Below the pieces are notes generated by a model. It had not been told where the DNA came from. It saw only the letters and a list, made by a program, of their open reading frames with translations, and searched no databases. From contig NZ_CDBK01000044.1 of NCBI RefSeq assembly GCF_000819785.1, positions 1 to 64,000 of the forward strand: a stretch of 64,000 bases of DNA, written 5' to 3'. A program made the position numbers and the translations under genes. The stretch comes from Aeromonas caviae. Its GTDB lineage: Bacteria > Pseudomonadota > Gammaproteobacteria > Enterobacterales > Aeromonadaceae. The first letter of the stretch is position 1. Every line of letters starts with the position of its first letter. Shown here in pieces: positions 34,026 to 43,585 of the stretch.

Positions 34026-34978
34026 TGGCTATTGTTCGTCATAAACAGCCGCCGTTGCGTCGCTTGATGATGTATGGGGTGGATCACGTGCGTCAGGCCT
34101 TTGCCAGCCTGGGTGAGCTGTGGCGCAACCCGCTCGCCTCCCTGATGACCCTGGCGGTGCTTGGCGTGAGTCTGGCGCTGCCTTCCTGTTTCCACGTATT
34201 GCTGAAGAATGCCGAAGTGGTAGAGGGGAGCTGGCAGACCAGCTCCCAGATCTCCCTCTATCTGCGCAAGGATCTGCCGGAGCAGAGCATCCTCGACATG
34301 AAGCAGCGGATCCTGCTCTATCCGGAAGTGGAGTCTGTCACTTATATGAACCGTGACGAGGCGCTCAGGGAATTTCGGGAGATCTCCGGCTTCGGTGATG
34401 CCCTGGATTATCTGGACAGCAACCCGCTGCCGCCGGTGCTGAGCGTGATCCCGGATCCGCGCTGGCAGAATCCGGAAGGGGCCGCCGAGCTGCTCGCCAA
34501 GCTGGAGAACGAGCCCGGTATCGAGCAGGGCAAGCTGGATCTGCAGTGGTTGACCCGGTTGCAGGGGATCATGAACCTGCTGCGCCACACCATTACAGGT
34601 ATCGCGGTGTTGCTGCTCTCCGCCGTGTTGCTGATCGTGGGCAACACCCTGCGCCTGAATATCCTGAACCAGCGTTCCGAGATTGAAGTGCTCAAGCTGG
34701 TGGGCGCGACCGATGCCTTCATCCACCGTCCCTTCCTCTATACCGGCATCTGGTTCGGGGTCATTGGCGGCATGCTGGCCTGGTGGCTGACCGAGGTGAT
34801 GGTGATCTGGAGCGAGGGGGTGGTGAAGGAGCTGGCGGGGCTCTACAACAGCAACTTCCGTCTGGTGGGGATGGGGGCGTTCGACGGCTTCAATCTCATA
34901 CTGCTGGGCGCCCTGCTGGGGTTGATCGCCTCCTGGTTCTCGGTGCACAGGCACATTCGCGACATAGAACCGTCCTGA
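34025..34978 (+). CDS. ftsX: FtsX, cell-division ABC permease subunit
   Basis: A 317-aa inner-membrane protein with one N-terminal helix (around 38-60), a periplasmic loop of about 110 residues that contacts EnvC-type activators, then three helices ending in ALLGLIASWFSVHRHI. The ATG overlaps the ftsE stop (TGATG). It ends at a strong terminator. Confidence 0.95.
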   Translation: MAIVRHKQPPLRRLMMYGVDHVRQAFASLGELWRNPLASLMTLAVLGVSLALPSCFHVLLKNAEVVEGSWQTSSQISLYLRKDLPEQSILDMKQRILLYPEVESVTYMNRDEALREFREISGFGDALDYLDSNPLPPVLSVIPDPRWQNPEGAAELLAKLENEPGIEQGKLDLQWLTRLQGIMNLLRHTITGIAVLLLSAVLLIVGNTLRLNILNQRSEIEVLKLVGATDAFIHRPFLYTGIWFGVIGGMLAWWLTEVMVIWSEGVVKELAGLYNSNFRLVGMGAFDGFNLILLGALLGLIASWFSVHRHIRDIEPS

Positions 34979-35032
34979 TTAATTTGTCAGCATTTTAAAG
35001 CGCTGGATTTTGCGAACTGGATCAAGTAAAAG

Positions 35033-35062
35033 AGTGGCCCGTTTCTGGCACGGGCCACTTTC
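35033..35062 (+). terminator. terminator of the ftsEX transcript
   Basis: Ten-base stem AGTGGCCCGT / ACGGGCCACT with a seven-base loop followed by TTCTC. Confidence 0.8.
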
Positions 35063-35112
35063 TCAGAGTAATCTGAATGGTGTCTGCGCCGAGGATCATA
35101 TGTGGATCCTCT

Positions 35113-35139
35113 GAACCTTTTGATTTATCAATGGTCTAT
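35113..35139 (+). promoter_or_regulatory. sigma-E-like promoter in the ftsX-rpoH gap
   Basis: GAACCT (35113-35118), 16 bases, TCTAT (35135-35139), resembling the sigma-E pattern GAACTT-N16-TCTAA. rpoH of E. coli has a sigma-E promoter too, but here a terminator stands between this element and rpoH. Confidence 0.4.
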
Positions 35140-35145
35140 TGACTG

Positions 35146-35280
35146 CAGCAGAATGAATACGGGTATGGCCCCTATGCCTTGCTCGTCTGACTTGGCAAGC
35201 ATGTGAAGGTTGCGAGCTCCGCAACAATGGACTTAGCATGCTACTTTTCAGGGGTCCTTTACTGTGACCCCTTTTTTTTG
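35146..35280 (+). ncRNA. candidate small RNA upstream of rpoH
   Basis: About 135 nt ending in an intrinsic terminator (AGGGGTC / GACCCCT at 35250-35272, then eight T) that no protein gene uses. A sigma-E-like promoter sits at the proper distance upstream. No open frame with a ribosome site is present. Alternatively this is a leader attenuator of rpoH. No known RNA family recognised. Confidence 0.4.
35250..35280 (+). terminator. orphan intrinsic terminator upstream of rpoH
   Basis: Stem AGGGGTC / GACCCCT with a nine-base loop and eight T residues, 150 bp ahead of the rpoH start. Confidence 0.9.
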
Positions 35281-35430
35281 ACTGTTCATTTATGATTCAT
35301 GCCGTCAGCCTAAGATAGGCCGGGTTCATGCTGGGGTGATGTATGATGCAGCACGCAGAATGATACCTGGTCGGTAGACACGTCTTCTCAGGGTGTTAGA
35401 CTGATTCGATTGAAAAGTAAGAGGTAGAAC

Positions 35431-36285
35431 ATGGGAACTTCATTGCAACGCACTATGGCTCTGATTCCGCAAGGTAGTCTGGAAGGCTATATCCAGGCCG
35501 TCAACTCGATCCCTGTGCTGAGCGCAGAGGAAGAGCGCGAACTGGCGATGCGTCTGCAGCAGGATGGCGATCTCGAAGCTGCACGCCAGCTCGTTATGTC
35601 GCACCTGCGTTTTGTCGTTCACGTGGCCAAGAGCTACTCCGGCTATGGCCTGCCTCAGGCCGATCTGGTGCAGGAAGGCAACATCGGCCTGATGAAAGCC
35701 GTCAAACGCTTCGACCCGAGCGTGGGCGTGCGTCTGGTCTCCTTCGCCGTGCACTGGATCAAGGCCGAAATCCACGAATATGTGTTGCGCAACTGGCGCA
35801 TGGTCAAGGTGGCGACCACCAAGGCCCAGCGCAAGCTGTTCTTCAACCTGCGCAAGTCCAAGAAGCGTCTGGGCTGGCTGAACCACGAAGAGGTGCAGGC
35901 CGTGGCTGCCGACCTCGGGGTATCCGCTGCCGACGTCACCGAGATGGAAGCGCGCATGAGCAATTACGATCAGGCTTTCGACCTGGTCGGTGACGATGAA
36001 GACGAGGGTGGCTTCGCGCCGGTGCACTATCTGGAAGACAAATCTTCCGATCTCGCCGCGAACATCGAGAACGACAACTGGGACAGCCATGCCACCCGTC
36101 GCCTGAGTGCGGCCATGGCGACCCTGGACGAGCGCAGCCAGCACATCATCCGTGCCCGCTGGCTCGATGACGAGAGCAAGACCACCCTGCAGGAGCTGGC
36201 CGATACTTACGGCGTCTCCGCCGAGCGGGTGCGCCAGCTTGAGAAAAACGCGCTCAAGAAGCTGAAAGATGCCATGGATGCCTGA
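35431..36285 (+). CDS. rpoH: RpoH, heat-shock sigma factor sigma-32
   Basis: A 284-aa sigma factor directing RNA polymerase to heat-shock genes. Region 2 holds [33 protein letters not shown], the RpoH box QRKLFFNLR specific to sigma-32 follows, and region 4 ends with [10 protein letters not shown]-type helix (here [20 protein letters not shown]). The ATG follows AAGAGG. Promoter elements cannot be fixed in the 150 bp upstream; a TATGAT at 35342 is a possible -10. Confidence 0.97.
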   Translation: MGTSLQRTMALIPQGSLEGYIQAVNSIPVLSAEEERELAMRLQQDGDLEAARQLVMSHLRFVVHVAKSYSGYGLPQADLVQEGNIGLMKAVKRFDPSVGVRLVSFAVHWIKAEIHEYVLRNWRMVKVATTKAQRKLFFNLRKSKKRLGWLNHEEVQAVAADLGVSAADVTEMEARMSNYDQAFDLVGDDEDEGGFAPVHYLEDKSSDLAANIENDNWDSHATRRLSAAMATLDERSQHIIRARWLDDESKTTLQELADTYGVSAERVRQLEKNALKKLKDAMDA

Positions 36286-36305
36286 CGGCCTCCTCCGGTA
36301 AGAAG

Positions 36306-36333
36306 CAGGGCCTGATGGCCCTGTTTTTGTTTT
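36306..36333 (+). terminator. terminator of rpoH
   Basis: CAGGGCC-TGAT-GGCCCTG followed by TTTTTGTTTT. Confidence 0.92.
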
Positions 36334-36412
36334 GCGGGGATCTGGTCGGCCTTGCCTTGGTTACCCTTGTGTATGGTATGTTGCCGCCACTGCCACAGTA
36401 GGGAGAGCAGAA

Positions 36413-37072
36413 GTGAAACTGTTGAACGACTTGTTTACCAACAACCGCGAGTGGGCGGAACGGATCAAGGCCGAGGATCCCAATTTCTTCGCTACCCTGT
36501 CCGCCCAGCAGGCACCCGAGTACCTCTGGATCGGCTGTTCCGACAGCCGGGTTCCCGCCAACCAGCTGATGGGGCTCTTGCCGGGGGACGTCTTTGTCCA
36601 CCGCAACGTCGCCAACCTGGTGGTGCACACCGACTTCAACTGCCTCTCGGTGCTGCAATACGCGGTGGAGGTGCTCAAGGTGAAGCACATCATCGTCTGC
36701 GGCCACTATGGCTGCGGTGGGGTCAAGGCTGCGATGCAGAACCAGGAGCTGGGTCTCATCGACAACTGGCTGCGCAACATCAAGGACGTCTACTTCAAAT
36801 ACGGCGAACAGCTCGAAGCCATCGAGGATGAGCACGAGCGCTTTGACTACCTGTGCGAGCTGAACGTGGCCGAGCAGGTCGCCAACGTCTGCCACACCAC
36901 CATCATCCAGAATGCCTGGCGCAAGGGGCAGGAGCTGGCGGTGCACGGCTGGATCTACGGCATCAAGGATGGCCTGCTGCACGATCTCGATCTCTGCATC
37001 AGCGGCCCTGACCAGATCCCGGACGTCTATCGCGCCTGGCCGGACATGCGTCCGCCCCATCGTCGCCGCTGA
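36413..37072 (+). CDS. can: beta-class carbonic anhydrase
   Basis: A 219-aa zinc enzyme interconverting CO2 and bicarbonate in the cytoplasm. Zinc ligands Cys42, His98 and Cys101 and the Asp44-Arg46 dyad of CSDSR are all present. The length matches E. coli Can (220). Translation starts at GTG behind GGGAG. Only ten bases separate it from hutC, so the two are probably co-transcribed. Confidence 0.95.
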   Translation: MKLLNDLFTNNREWAERIKAEDPNFFATLSAQQAPEYLWIGCSDSRVPANQLMGLLPGDVFVHRNVANLVVHTDFNCLSVLQYAVEVLKVKHIIVCGHYGCGGVKAAMQNQELGLIDNWLRNIKDVYFKYGEQLEAIEDEHERFDYLCELNVAEQVANVCHTTIIQNAWRKGQELAVHGWIYGIKDGLLHDLDLCISGPDQIPDVYRAWPDMRPPHRRR

Positions 37073-37082
37073 GGACCAGCCG

Positions 37083-37787
37083 GTGGCTCCTGCGCTCTAC
37101 CTTCAGATAAAACAGCACATCCTGGACGGGATCCGCGAACGCCACTATCAGGCGGGCGACCGGATCCCGACCGAGGCCGCCCTGTGCGAGCAGTTTGCCG
37201 TGAGCCGCATGACGGTGAACAAGGCGCTGCGTGAGCTGGTGGCCGAAGGCTGGCTGGTGCGCACCGCCGGATCCGGCAGTTTCGTGGCCGACAGGCGTAC
37301 CGAGTCGCCGCTCCTGGCGATTCGCAACATCGCCGACGAGATCGCCGAGCGGGGCAGCGAGTACAGCGCGCGGGTGATCCGGCTGCAACGTCAGGCCGCC
37401 GACGAGAAAGTAGCGGTGCGTCTGGGCCTGCGGGTCGGGGCGCCCACCTTTCACAGCCTCATCGTCCATCAGGCCGATGGGGAGCCGCTGCAACTGGAGG
37501 AGCGCTTCGTCGATGCCGAGCGACTGCCCGGCTATGGCGAGCAGGATTTCACCCAGCAGACGCCAAACAGCTATCTGATGGAGATCTGCCCCCTCTCCGA
37601 GATGGAGCACGTGGTAGAAGCCGTGTTGCCGAGTGCTGGTGAAGCCGGACTGCTGCAAGTGAGGGTCGACACCCCCTGCCTGCTGCTGCACCGGCGCACC
37701 TGGTCAGACGGCTGTCTGGTCTCCTATGCCAGATTGTTGTCGCCGGGTTCCCGCTACAAGCTGAGCTCCAAGACGCGCCTCGCATAG
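37083..37787 (+). CDS. hutC: HutC, GntR-family histidine utilisation repressor
   Basis: A 234-aa regulator. The N-terminal GntR winged helix (GDRIPTEAALCEQFAVSRMTVNKAL) is followed by a UTRA effector domain. HutC represses the hut genes and is released by urocanate. It starts at GTG behind GAGGA. Palindromes of the HutC type lie at its 3' end and before hutI. It appears to be transcribed with the carbonic anhydrase gene rather than with hutI. Confidence 0.93.
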   Translation: MAPALYLQIKQHILDGIRERHYQAGDRIPTEAALCEQFAVSRMTVNKALRELVAEGWLVRTAGSGSFVADRRTESPLLAIRNIADEIAERGSEYSARVIRLQRQAADEKVAVRLGLRVGAPTFHSLIVHQADGEPLQLEERFVDAERLPGYGEQDFTQQTPNSYLMEICPLSEMEHVVEAVLPSAGEAGLLQVRVDTPCLLLHRRTWSDGCLVSYARLLSPGSRYKLSSKTRLA

Positions 37788-37799
37788 TTGTATATACAA
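37788..37799. promoter_or_regulatory. HutC-type palindrome after hutC
   Basis: TTGTATATACAA, perfect 12-bp palindrome directly after the hutC stop codon. Known HutC sites centre on TGTATA/TATACA. Confidence 0.6.
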
Positions 37800-37812
37800 A
37801 TTAAGCATTTAA

Positions 37813-37838
37813 AAGCCCACCTCTCGGTGGGCTTTTTT
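37813..37838 (+). terminator. terminator of can-hutC
   Basis: AAGCCCACC-TCTC-GGTGGGCTT followed by TTTTT. Confidence 0.9.
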
Positions 37839-37919
37839 GTGCTTACACTCTAATAAAGCCGCTGTTATCAAGATGTGAACTTGATCCTTTCTTTCTTTTC
37901 TGAGATCGACTATAAATTA

Positions 37920-37931
37920 TTGTATATACAT
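37920..37931. promoter_or_regulatory. HutC operator in front of hutI
   Basis: TTGTATATACAT at 12-23 bases upstream of the hutI start, next to an AT-rich -10-like TATAAAT. It matches the palindrome after hutC in 11 of 12 positions. Confidence 0.7.
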
Positions 37932-37943
37932 TTAGAGGTCGGT

Positions 37944-39179
37944 ATGAACAAGGAACTGTTGAACTGCGAGCGGGTCTGGCTCAACGTGACACCCGCCACC
38001 CTGCGCCCCGATCTGGCGGACTACGGCCTGCTGGAGCCCCATGCCCTTGGCGTGCGGGATGGCAAGATCCACGCTCTGGTCCCCATGCAGGATCTCAAGG
38101 GCCCCTATGCCGCCTCCTGGCAGGACATGAAGGGGAAGCTGGTCACCCCCGGTCTTATCGATTGTCACACCCACCTCATCTTCGCCGGCAGCCGCGCCGA
38201 AGAGTTCGAACTTCGCCAGAAGGGAGTCCCCTATGCGGAGATTGCCCGCAAGGGGGGCGGTATCATCAGCACGGTGCGCGCCACCCGGGCAGCCAGCGAG
38301 GAGCGGCTCTATGAGCTGGCGTTGCCGCGGATCAAGTCCCTGATCCGGGAAGGGGTCACCACAGTCGAAATCAAGTCCGGCTACGGCCTCACCCTGGAAG
38401 ACGAGCTCAAGATGTTGCGGGTGGCCCGTCGTCTGGGAGAGACGCAGCCCATCCGGGTCAAGACCACGCTGCTGGCGGCTCATGCGGTGCCGCCGGAGTA
38501 TCGCGACGATCCCGACTCCTGGGTCGAGACCATCTGCCAGGAGATCATCCCGGCGGCGGCCGAGGCAGGTCTCGCGGATGCGGTGGATGTCTTCTGCGAG
38601 CACATCGGCTTCTCCCTTGCCCAGACCGAGCAGGTCTATCTGGCGGCGGATCAATACAACCTCGCGGTGAAAGGACACATGGATCAGCTCTCCAACCTGG
38701 GGGGCAGCACGCTCGCCGCCCACTTCGGCGCCCTCTCGGTGGATCATCTGGAATATCTGGATCAGGACGGGATCCAGGCGCTGGCCCACCGTGGCGTGGT
38801 CGCCACCCTGCTGCCCACCGCTTTCTATTTCCTCAAGGAGACCAAGCTGCCCCCGGTCGCCGCCTTGCGCAAGGCGGGGGTACCCATGGCTGTCTCCTCC
38901 GACATCAACCCGGGCACGGCCCCCATCGTCTCCCTGCGCATGGCCATGAACATGGCTTGCACCCTGTTTGGTCTGACTCCGGTGGAGGCCATGGCCGGGG
39001 TGACCCGCCACGCCGCCAGGGCGCTTGGCGAGCAGGAACGGCTGGGGCAGCTCAAGGTCGGCATGCTGGCGGATTTCCTTGTCTGGAACTGCGGCCATCC
39101 GGCCGAGCTCAGCTACCTCATCGGCGTCGATCAGCTGGTGAGCCGTGTGGTCAACGGGGAGGAAACCCTTCATGGATAA
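37944..39179 (+). CDS. hutI: HutI, imidazolonepropionase
   Basis: A 411-aa metal-dependent amidohydrolase performing the third step of histidine breakdown: 4-imidazolone-5-propanoate to N-formimidoyl-glutamate. Metal-binding His75 and His77 lie in CHTHLIF, with KGHMDQ, VDHLEY and SSDINPGT providing further ligands. The ATG follows AGAGG. The end overlaps the hutG start by eight bases. Confidence 0.95.
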   Translation: MNKELLNCERVWLNVTPATLRPDLADYGLLEPHALGVRDGKIHALVPMQDLKGPYAASWQDMKGKLVTPGLIDCHTHLIFAGSRAEEFELRQKGVPYAEIARKGGGIISTVRATRAASEERLYELALPRIKSLIREGVTTVEIKSGYGLTLEDELKMLRVARRLGETQPIRVKTTLLAAHAVPPEYRDDPDSWVETICQEIIPAAAEAGLADAVDVFCEHIGFSLAQTEQVYLAADQYNLAVKGHMDQLSNLGGSTLAAHFGALSVDHLEYLDQDGIQALAHRGVVATLLPTAFYFLKETKLPPVAALRKAGVPMAVSSDINPGTAPIVSLRMAMNMACTLFGLTPVEAMAGVTRHAARALGEQERLGQLKVGMLADFLVWNCGHPAELSYLIGVDQLVSRVVNGEETLHG

Positions 39180-40110
39180 GTTCAACGGGATCGACATGTC
39201 GGTCTGGCAGGGGCGTCAGGATCCCGAAGACGGTGAGTTGGCCCTGCGCTGGCACGACAGGGTGCAACCCTGGCAGGAGAATCGCGAACCCGGCGTGGTG
39301 CTGCTCGGCTTTGCCTGTGACGAAGGGGTCCGCCGCAACAAGGGACGAGTAGGCGCGGCCGGTGCACCGCTGGCGCTGCGCAAGCTGCTGGCCAACACGG
39401 CCTGGCACCTGGGCGCCCCCGTCTATGACGGCGGGGATCTGGCCTGTGAGGACGGCGATCTCGATGCCGCCCACGGGCGCTTGGCCGAGCGGGTCGCGAG
39501 TGCGCTGGATCAGGGGCACTTCCCCCTGGTGCTGGGAGGCGGCCACGAGGTGGCGTTTGGTAGCTGGAGCGGCCTGAACCGTCATCTTGGCGGCGAAGGG
39601 CGGGTCGGGATCATCAATTTCGACGCCCACTTCGATCTGCGCATGAAACAGGAGCAGGCGAGCTCGGGCACCCCCTTCTTCCAGATTGCCGAGCAGTGCG
39701 CCGCCCAGGGCACCCCCTTTCACTATGCCTGTCTCGGGGTGGCCGAAACCGCCAATACCGCGGCGCTCTTTGCCCGCGCCGAGGCGCTGGGAGTCTGGCA
39801 CGTGCTGGACGAAGCGATGACGCCGACCGAACTGCCAGCCTTGCTAGGCGGGCTGGATGCCTTCATCGCCCGTTGCGACCACCTCTATCTCACCATCGAT
39901 CTCGACGTGCTGCCGGCGGCGGTGATGCCGGGAGTCAGCGCTCCCGCCGCTCGCGGCGTGGAGCTGGCGGTCATCGAACCGCTCATCGCCCATATCCGGA
40001 CCAGCGGCAAGCTCAGGCTCGCCGATCTGGCCGAGTACAACCCGAACCTGGATCAGGACAACCGCAGTGCCCGCGTGGCCGCGCGCCTGGTTCACCAGTT
40101 GACCAAGTAG
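39172..40110 (+). CDS. hutG: HutG, formimidoylglutamase
   Basis: A 312-aa manganese enzyme of the arginase/agmatinase family that yields glutamate and formamide. The di-manganese motifs GGGHE, NFDAHFD and TIDLDVLP are intact. This is the single-step route, as opposed to the two-step HutF/formylglutamate route. It overlaps hutI, and hutU follows 45 bp later. Confidence 0.93.
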   Translation: MDKFNGIDMSVWQGRQDPEDGELALRWHDRVQPWQENREPGVVLLGFACDEGVRRNKGRVGAAGAPLALRKLLANTAWHLGAPVYDGGDLACEDGDLDAAHGRLAERVASALDQGHFPLVLGGGHEVAFGSWSGLNRHLGGEGRVGIINFDAHFDLRMKQEQASSGTPFFQIAEQCAAQGTPFHYACLGVAETANTAALFARAEALGVWHVLDEAMTPTELPALLGGLDAFIARCDHLYLTIDLDVLPAAVMPGVSAPAARGVELAVIEPLIAHIRTSGKLRLADLAEYNPNLDQDNRSARVAARLVHQLTK

Positions 40111-40155
40111 TGGCGCACCGCGCCGCCTGACTGCATCGCTAAACAAGGAGTGTCT

Positions 40156-41859
40156 ATGTCTGTACAACACCAGGATCCCCGCCACGATCCGAGCCGCGTG
40201 ATCCGTGCTCCCCACGGCACCCAGCTGACCGCCAAGAGCTGGCTCACCGAAGCGCCACTGCGGATGCTGATGAACAATCTGGATCCGGATGTTGCCGAGC
40301 ATCCCCAGTCCCTGGTGGTGTACGGCGGCATCGGCCGCGCCGCCCGCAACTGGGCCTGCTATGACAAGATCGTCGAGGTGCTGACCCGGCTCGAGGACGA
40401 TCAGACCCTGCTGGTGCAATCCGGCAAGCCGGTCGGGGTGTTCCAGACCCACAAGGATGCGCCGCGGGTGCTCATCGCCAACTCCAACCTGGTGCCCCAC
40501 TGGGCCAACTGGGAGCACTTCAACGAGCTCGATAAAAAGGGTCTGATGATGTATGGCCAGATGACCGCCGGCTCCTGGATCTACATCGGCACCCAGGGGA
40601 TAGTGCAGGGCACCTACGAGACCTTCTTCGCGGTGGCCAACCAGCACTTCAACGGTGAACCCAAAGGCCGCTGGATCCTGACCGGCGGGCTCGGCGGCAT
40701 GGGCGGTGCCCAGCCCCTGGCCGCCACCATGGCCGGTTTCTCCATGATCGCCGTGGAGTGCGACGAGACCCGTATCGATTTCCGTCTGCGTACCCGCTAC
40801 GTCGACAAGAAGGCCCACAGCCTGGATGAGGCGCTGGCCATGATCGAGGAGGCCAAACGCAGCGGCACCGCCGTCTCCGTCGGCCTGCTCGGCAACGCCG
40901 CCGACGTCTTCGCCGAGCTGGTGGCTCGCGGCATCACGCCGGACGTGGTGACCGACCAGACCTCCGCCCATGACCCGGTACACGGCTACCTGCCCCAGGG
41001 CTGGAGCGTGGCCCAATGGCGCGATCTGCAAAAGAGCGCACCGGACGAGGTCAACGTGGCGGCTCGCCGCTCCATGGCCCGTCAGGTCGAAGCCATGCTG
41101 ACCCTGCAATCCCGCGGCGCCGCCACGCTCGATTACGGCAACAACATCCGCCAGATGGCGCTGGAAGAGGGGGTCAAGAATGCCTTCGACTTCCCGGGAT
41201 TCGTGCCGGCCTATATCCGCCCGCTGTTCTGCGAGGGCATTGGCCCGTTCCGCTGGGTGGCCCTCTCCGGTGATCCGGAAGACATCTACAAGACCGACCA
41301 GAAGGTGAAGGAGCTGATCCCGGACGATCCCCACCTGCACAACTGGCTCGACATGGCCCGCGAGCGCATCGCCTTCCAGGGCCTGCCGGCGCGGATCTGC
41401 TGGGTTGGCGTCAAGGATCGGGTGCGCCTGGGCCTGGCCTTCAACGAGATGGTGAAGAACGGCGAGCTGAAGGCCCCCGTGGTCATCGGCCGTGACCACC
41501 TGGACTCCGGCTCGGTGGCGAGCCCGAACCGCGAGACCGAATCCATGATGGATGGCTCCGACGCCGTTTCCGACTGGCCGCTGCTCAACGCCCTGCTCAA
41601 CACCGCCGGCGGCGCGACCTGGGTCTCTCTGCACCACGGTGGCGGTGTGGGCATGGGCTTCTCCCAGCACTCCGGCGTGGTGATCGTCTGTGACGGCACC
41701 GACGATGCCGCCAAGCGGGTCGGCCGCGTGCTGCGCAACGACCCGGCCACCGGGGTGATGCGTCACGCCGACGCCGGCTACGAGATTGCCATCAACTGTG
41801 CCCATGAGGCGAAACTGGATCTGCCGATGATCGACGCCACCGGCAAAGGGGTGAAATAA
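40156..41859 (+). CDS. hutU: HutU, urocanate hydratase
   Basis: A 567-aa NAD-dependent urocanase, second step of the pathway (urocanate to imidazolone propionate). Conserved stretches include [12 protein letters not shown], the NAD-binding [18 protein letters not shown] and [25 protein letters not shown] lies six bases before the ATG. hutH starts two bases after its stop. Confidence 0.96.
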   Translation: MSVQHQDPRHDPSRVIRAPHGTQLTAKSWLTEAPLRMLMNNLDPDVAEHPQSLVVYGGIGRAARNWACYDKIVEVLTRLEDDQTLLVQSGKPVGVFQTHKDAPRVLIANSNLVPHWANWEHFNELDKKGLMMYGQMTAGSWIYIGTQGIVQGTYETFFAVANQHFNGEPKGRWILTGGLGGMGGAQPLAATMAGFSMIAVECDETRIDFRLRTRYVDKKAHSLDEALAMIEEAKRSGTAVSVGLLGNAADVFAELVARGITPDVVTDQTSAHDPVHGYLPQGWSVAQWRDLQKSAPDEVNVAARRSMARQVEAMLTLQSRGAATLDYGNNIRQMALEEGVKNAFDFPGFVPAYIRPLFCEGIGPFRWVALSGDPEDIYKTDQKVKELIPDDPHLHNWLDMARERIAFQGLPARICWVGVKDRVRLGLAFNEMVKNGELKAPVVIGRDHLDSGSVASPNRETESMMDGSDAVSDWPLLNALLNTAGGATWVSLHHGGGVGMGFSQHSGVVIVCDGTDDAAKRVGRVLRNDPATGVMRHADAGYEIAINCAHEAKLDLPMIDATGKGVK

Positions 41860-41860
41860 G

Positions 41861-43393
41861 ATGTTCGAACTCAATCTGCAACCGGGCAAACTCTGCCTCG
41901 CCACCCTGCGTCGTGTCAGCCGCGAGCCGGTACACGTCAGCCTGGATCCGGCTGCCCTGGCGGGGATCCACGCCTCCGCCGCCGTGGTCACCAAGGTGAT
42001 CGAGCAAAACCGGGTGGTCTACGGCATCAACACCGGCTTTGGCCTGCTGGCCAACACCCGCATTCCGGTGGAGCAGCTGGACGAGCTGCAACGCTCCATC
42101 GTGCTCTCTCATGCGGCAGGGATTGGCGAGTACATGGATGACGCCACCGTGCGGTTGATGATGGTGCTCAAGGTCAACTCGCTCGCCCGTGGCTTCTCCG
42201 GCATCCGGCTGACGGTGCTCGAGGCCCTGATGACCCTTATCAACGCCGAGGTCTACCCCGTGGTGCCGAAGAAGGGCTCCGTCGGCGCCTCCGGCGATCT
42301 GGCGCCCCTGGCCCACATGAGCTGCCTGCTGATCGGTGAAGGCAAGGCCCGTCACAAGGGCGAGCTGATCGACGCCGCCACTGCCCTGAAGATTGCAGGA
42401 CTGGAGCCCATCGCCCTGGCGCCGAAAGAGGGGCTGGCCCTGCTCAACGGCACCCAGGCGAGCACCGCCTTCGCGCTGGAAGGGCTGTTCCATGCCGAGG
42501 ATCTCTACGCCGGTGCCATCACCATCGGTGCCATGAGCGTTGAAGCGGCCCTCGGCAGCCGCCGTCCGTTCGATGCCCGCATTCACGAGGTGCGTGGCCA
42601 GCGCGGCCAGATCGATGCGGCCGCCTGCTACCGCCACCTGCTGGTGGACGGCAGCGAGATCGGCATGTCCCACCACAACTGCGAGAAGGTGCAGGATCCT
42701 TACTCCCTGCGCTGTCAGCCCCAGGTGATGGGTGCCTGCCTGACCCAGATCCGTCAGGCCGCCGAGGTGCTGGTGTGCGAGGCCAACGCGGTCTCCGACA
42801 ACCCCCTGGTCTTTGCCGAGGATGAGGAGATCATCTCCGGCGGCAACTTCCACGCAGAACCCGTGGCCTTTGCCGCCGACAACCTGGCCCTGGCCATCGC
42901 CGAGATCGGGTCGCTGTCCGAGCGGCGCATGGCGCTGCTCATCGACTCGCGCATGTCCGGCCTGCCGGCCTTCCTGGTGAACAACGGCGGCGTGAACTCC
43001 GGCTTCATGATCGCCCAGGTCACCTCGGCGGCGCTCGCCTCCGAGAACAAGACCCTGGCCCACCCGGCCTCGGTGGACAGCCTGCCCACCTCGGCCAACC
43101 AGGAGGACCACGTCTCCATGGCCACCTTCGCCGGTCGCCGGCTGGCGGACATGGCCGAGAACACCCGCGGCATCCTGGCGGTGGAACTGCTGGCAGCGGC
43201 CCAGGGGCTCGACTTCCGCGCTCCCCTGCGCTCCACCGAGCTCATCGAGCTGGCCAAGGGCCGTCTGCGGGAAGAGGTCAGCTTCTATGACAAGGACAGG
43301 TACTTTGCACCGGACATCGAGGCGGCCGCCGCCCTGCTGGGCCGTGCCAGCTACAACGACCTGATCCCGGCAGGGACCCTGCCCAGCCTCTGA
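41861..43393 (+). CDS. hutH: HutH, histidine ammonia-lyase
   Basis: A 510-aa enzyme converting L-histidine to urocanate and ammonia. Residues Ala143-Ser144-Gly145 in [12 protein letters not shown] form the MIO electrophile; Tyr54 in [10 protein letters not shown] is the catalytic base region. It is last in the hutIGUH transcript and ends in a strong terminator. Confidence 0.96.
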   Translation: MFELNLQPGKLCLATLRRVSREPVHVSLDPAALAGIHASAAVVTKVIEQNRVVYGINTGFGLLANTRIPVEQLDELQRSIVLSHAAGIGEYMDDATVRLMMVLKVNSLARGFSGIRLTVLEALMTLINAEVYPVVPKKGSVGASGDLAPLAHMSCLLIGEGKARHKGELIDAATALKIAGLEPIALAPKEGLALLNGTQASTAFALEGLFHAEDLYAGAITIGAMSVEAALGSRRPFDARIHEVRGQRGQIDAAACYRHLLVDGSEIGMSHHNCEKVQDPYSLRCQPQVMGACLTQIRQAAEVLVCEANAVSDNPLVFAEDEEIISGGNFHAEPVAFAADNLALAIAEIGSLSERRMALLIDSRMSGLPAFLVNNGGVNSGFMIAQVTSAALASENKTLAHPASVDSLPTSANQEDHVSMATFAGRRLADMAENTRGILAVELLAAAQGLDFRAPLRSTELIELAKGRLREEVSFYDKDRYFAPDIEAAAALLGRASYNDLIPAGTLPSL

Positions 43394-43415
43394 ATTGGAG
43401 CCTGAGCAACCATAA

Positions 43416-43444
43416 AAAAGACCGCCCATGGGGCGGTCTTTTCA
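43416..43444. terminator. terminator of the hut operon
   Basis: AAAAGACCGCCC-ATG-GGGCGGTCTTTT with A and T flanks. It can also act on the minus strand behind chaA. Confidence 0.92.
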
Positions 43445-43520
43445 TTTTCGTCTCCCGCGCCTCGCGTCGGGGCCATCGGAAGTGCGCTGCGCAGAGTGGC
43501 AGCAGACAGAGGCGGCGGCT

Positions 43521-43565
43521 TTATCCGTGTTCAAACATCCGGAACAGATAAACCACGAACAGCAC
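43521..43565 (-). repeat. decayed copy of the chaA 3' end
   Basis: Forty-five bases matching 43586-43630 at 41 positions. On the minus strand it still encodes the last residues VVYLFRMFEHG and the stop codon, against VVYLFLMFEHG in chaA. The offset is 65 bp. Confidence 0.9.
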
Positions 43566-43585
43566 TGGGGTGAGTGCTGGCAGCC

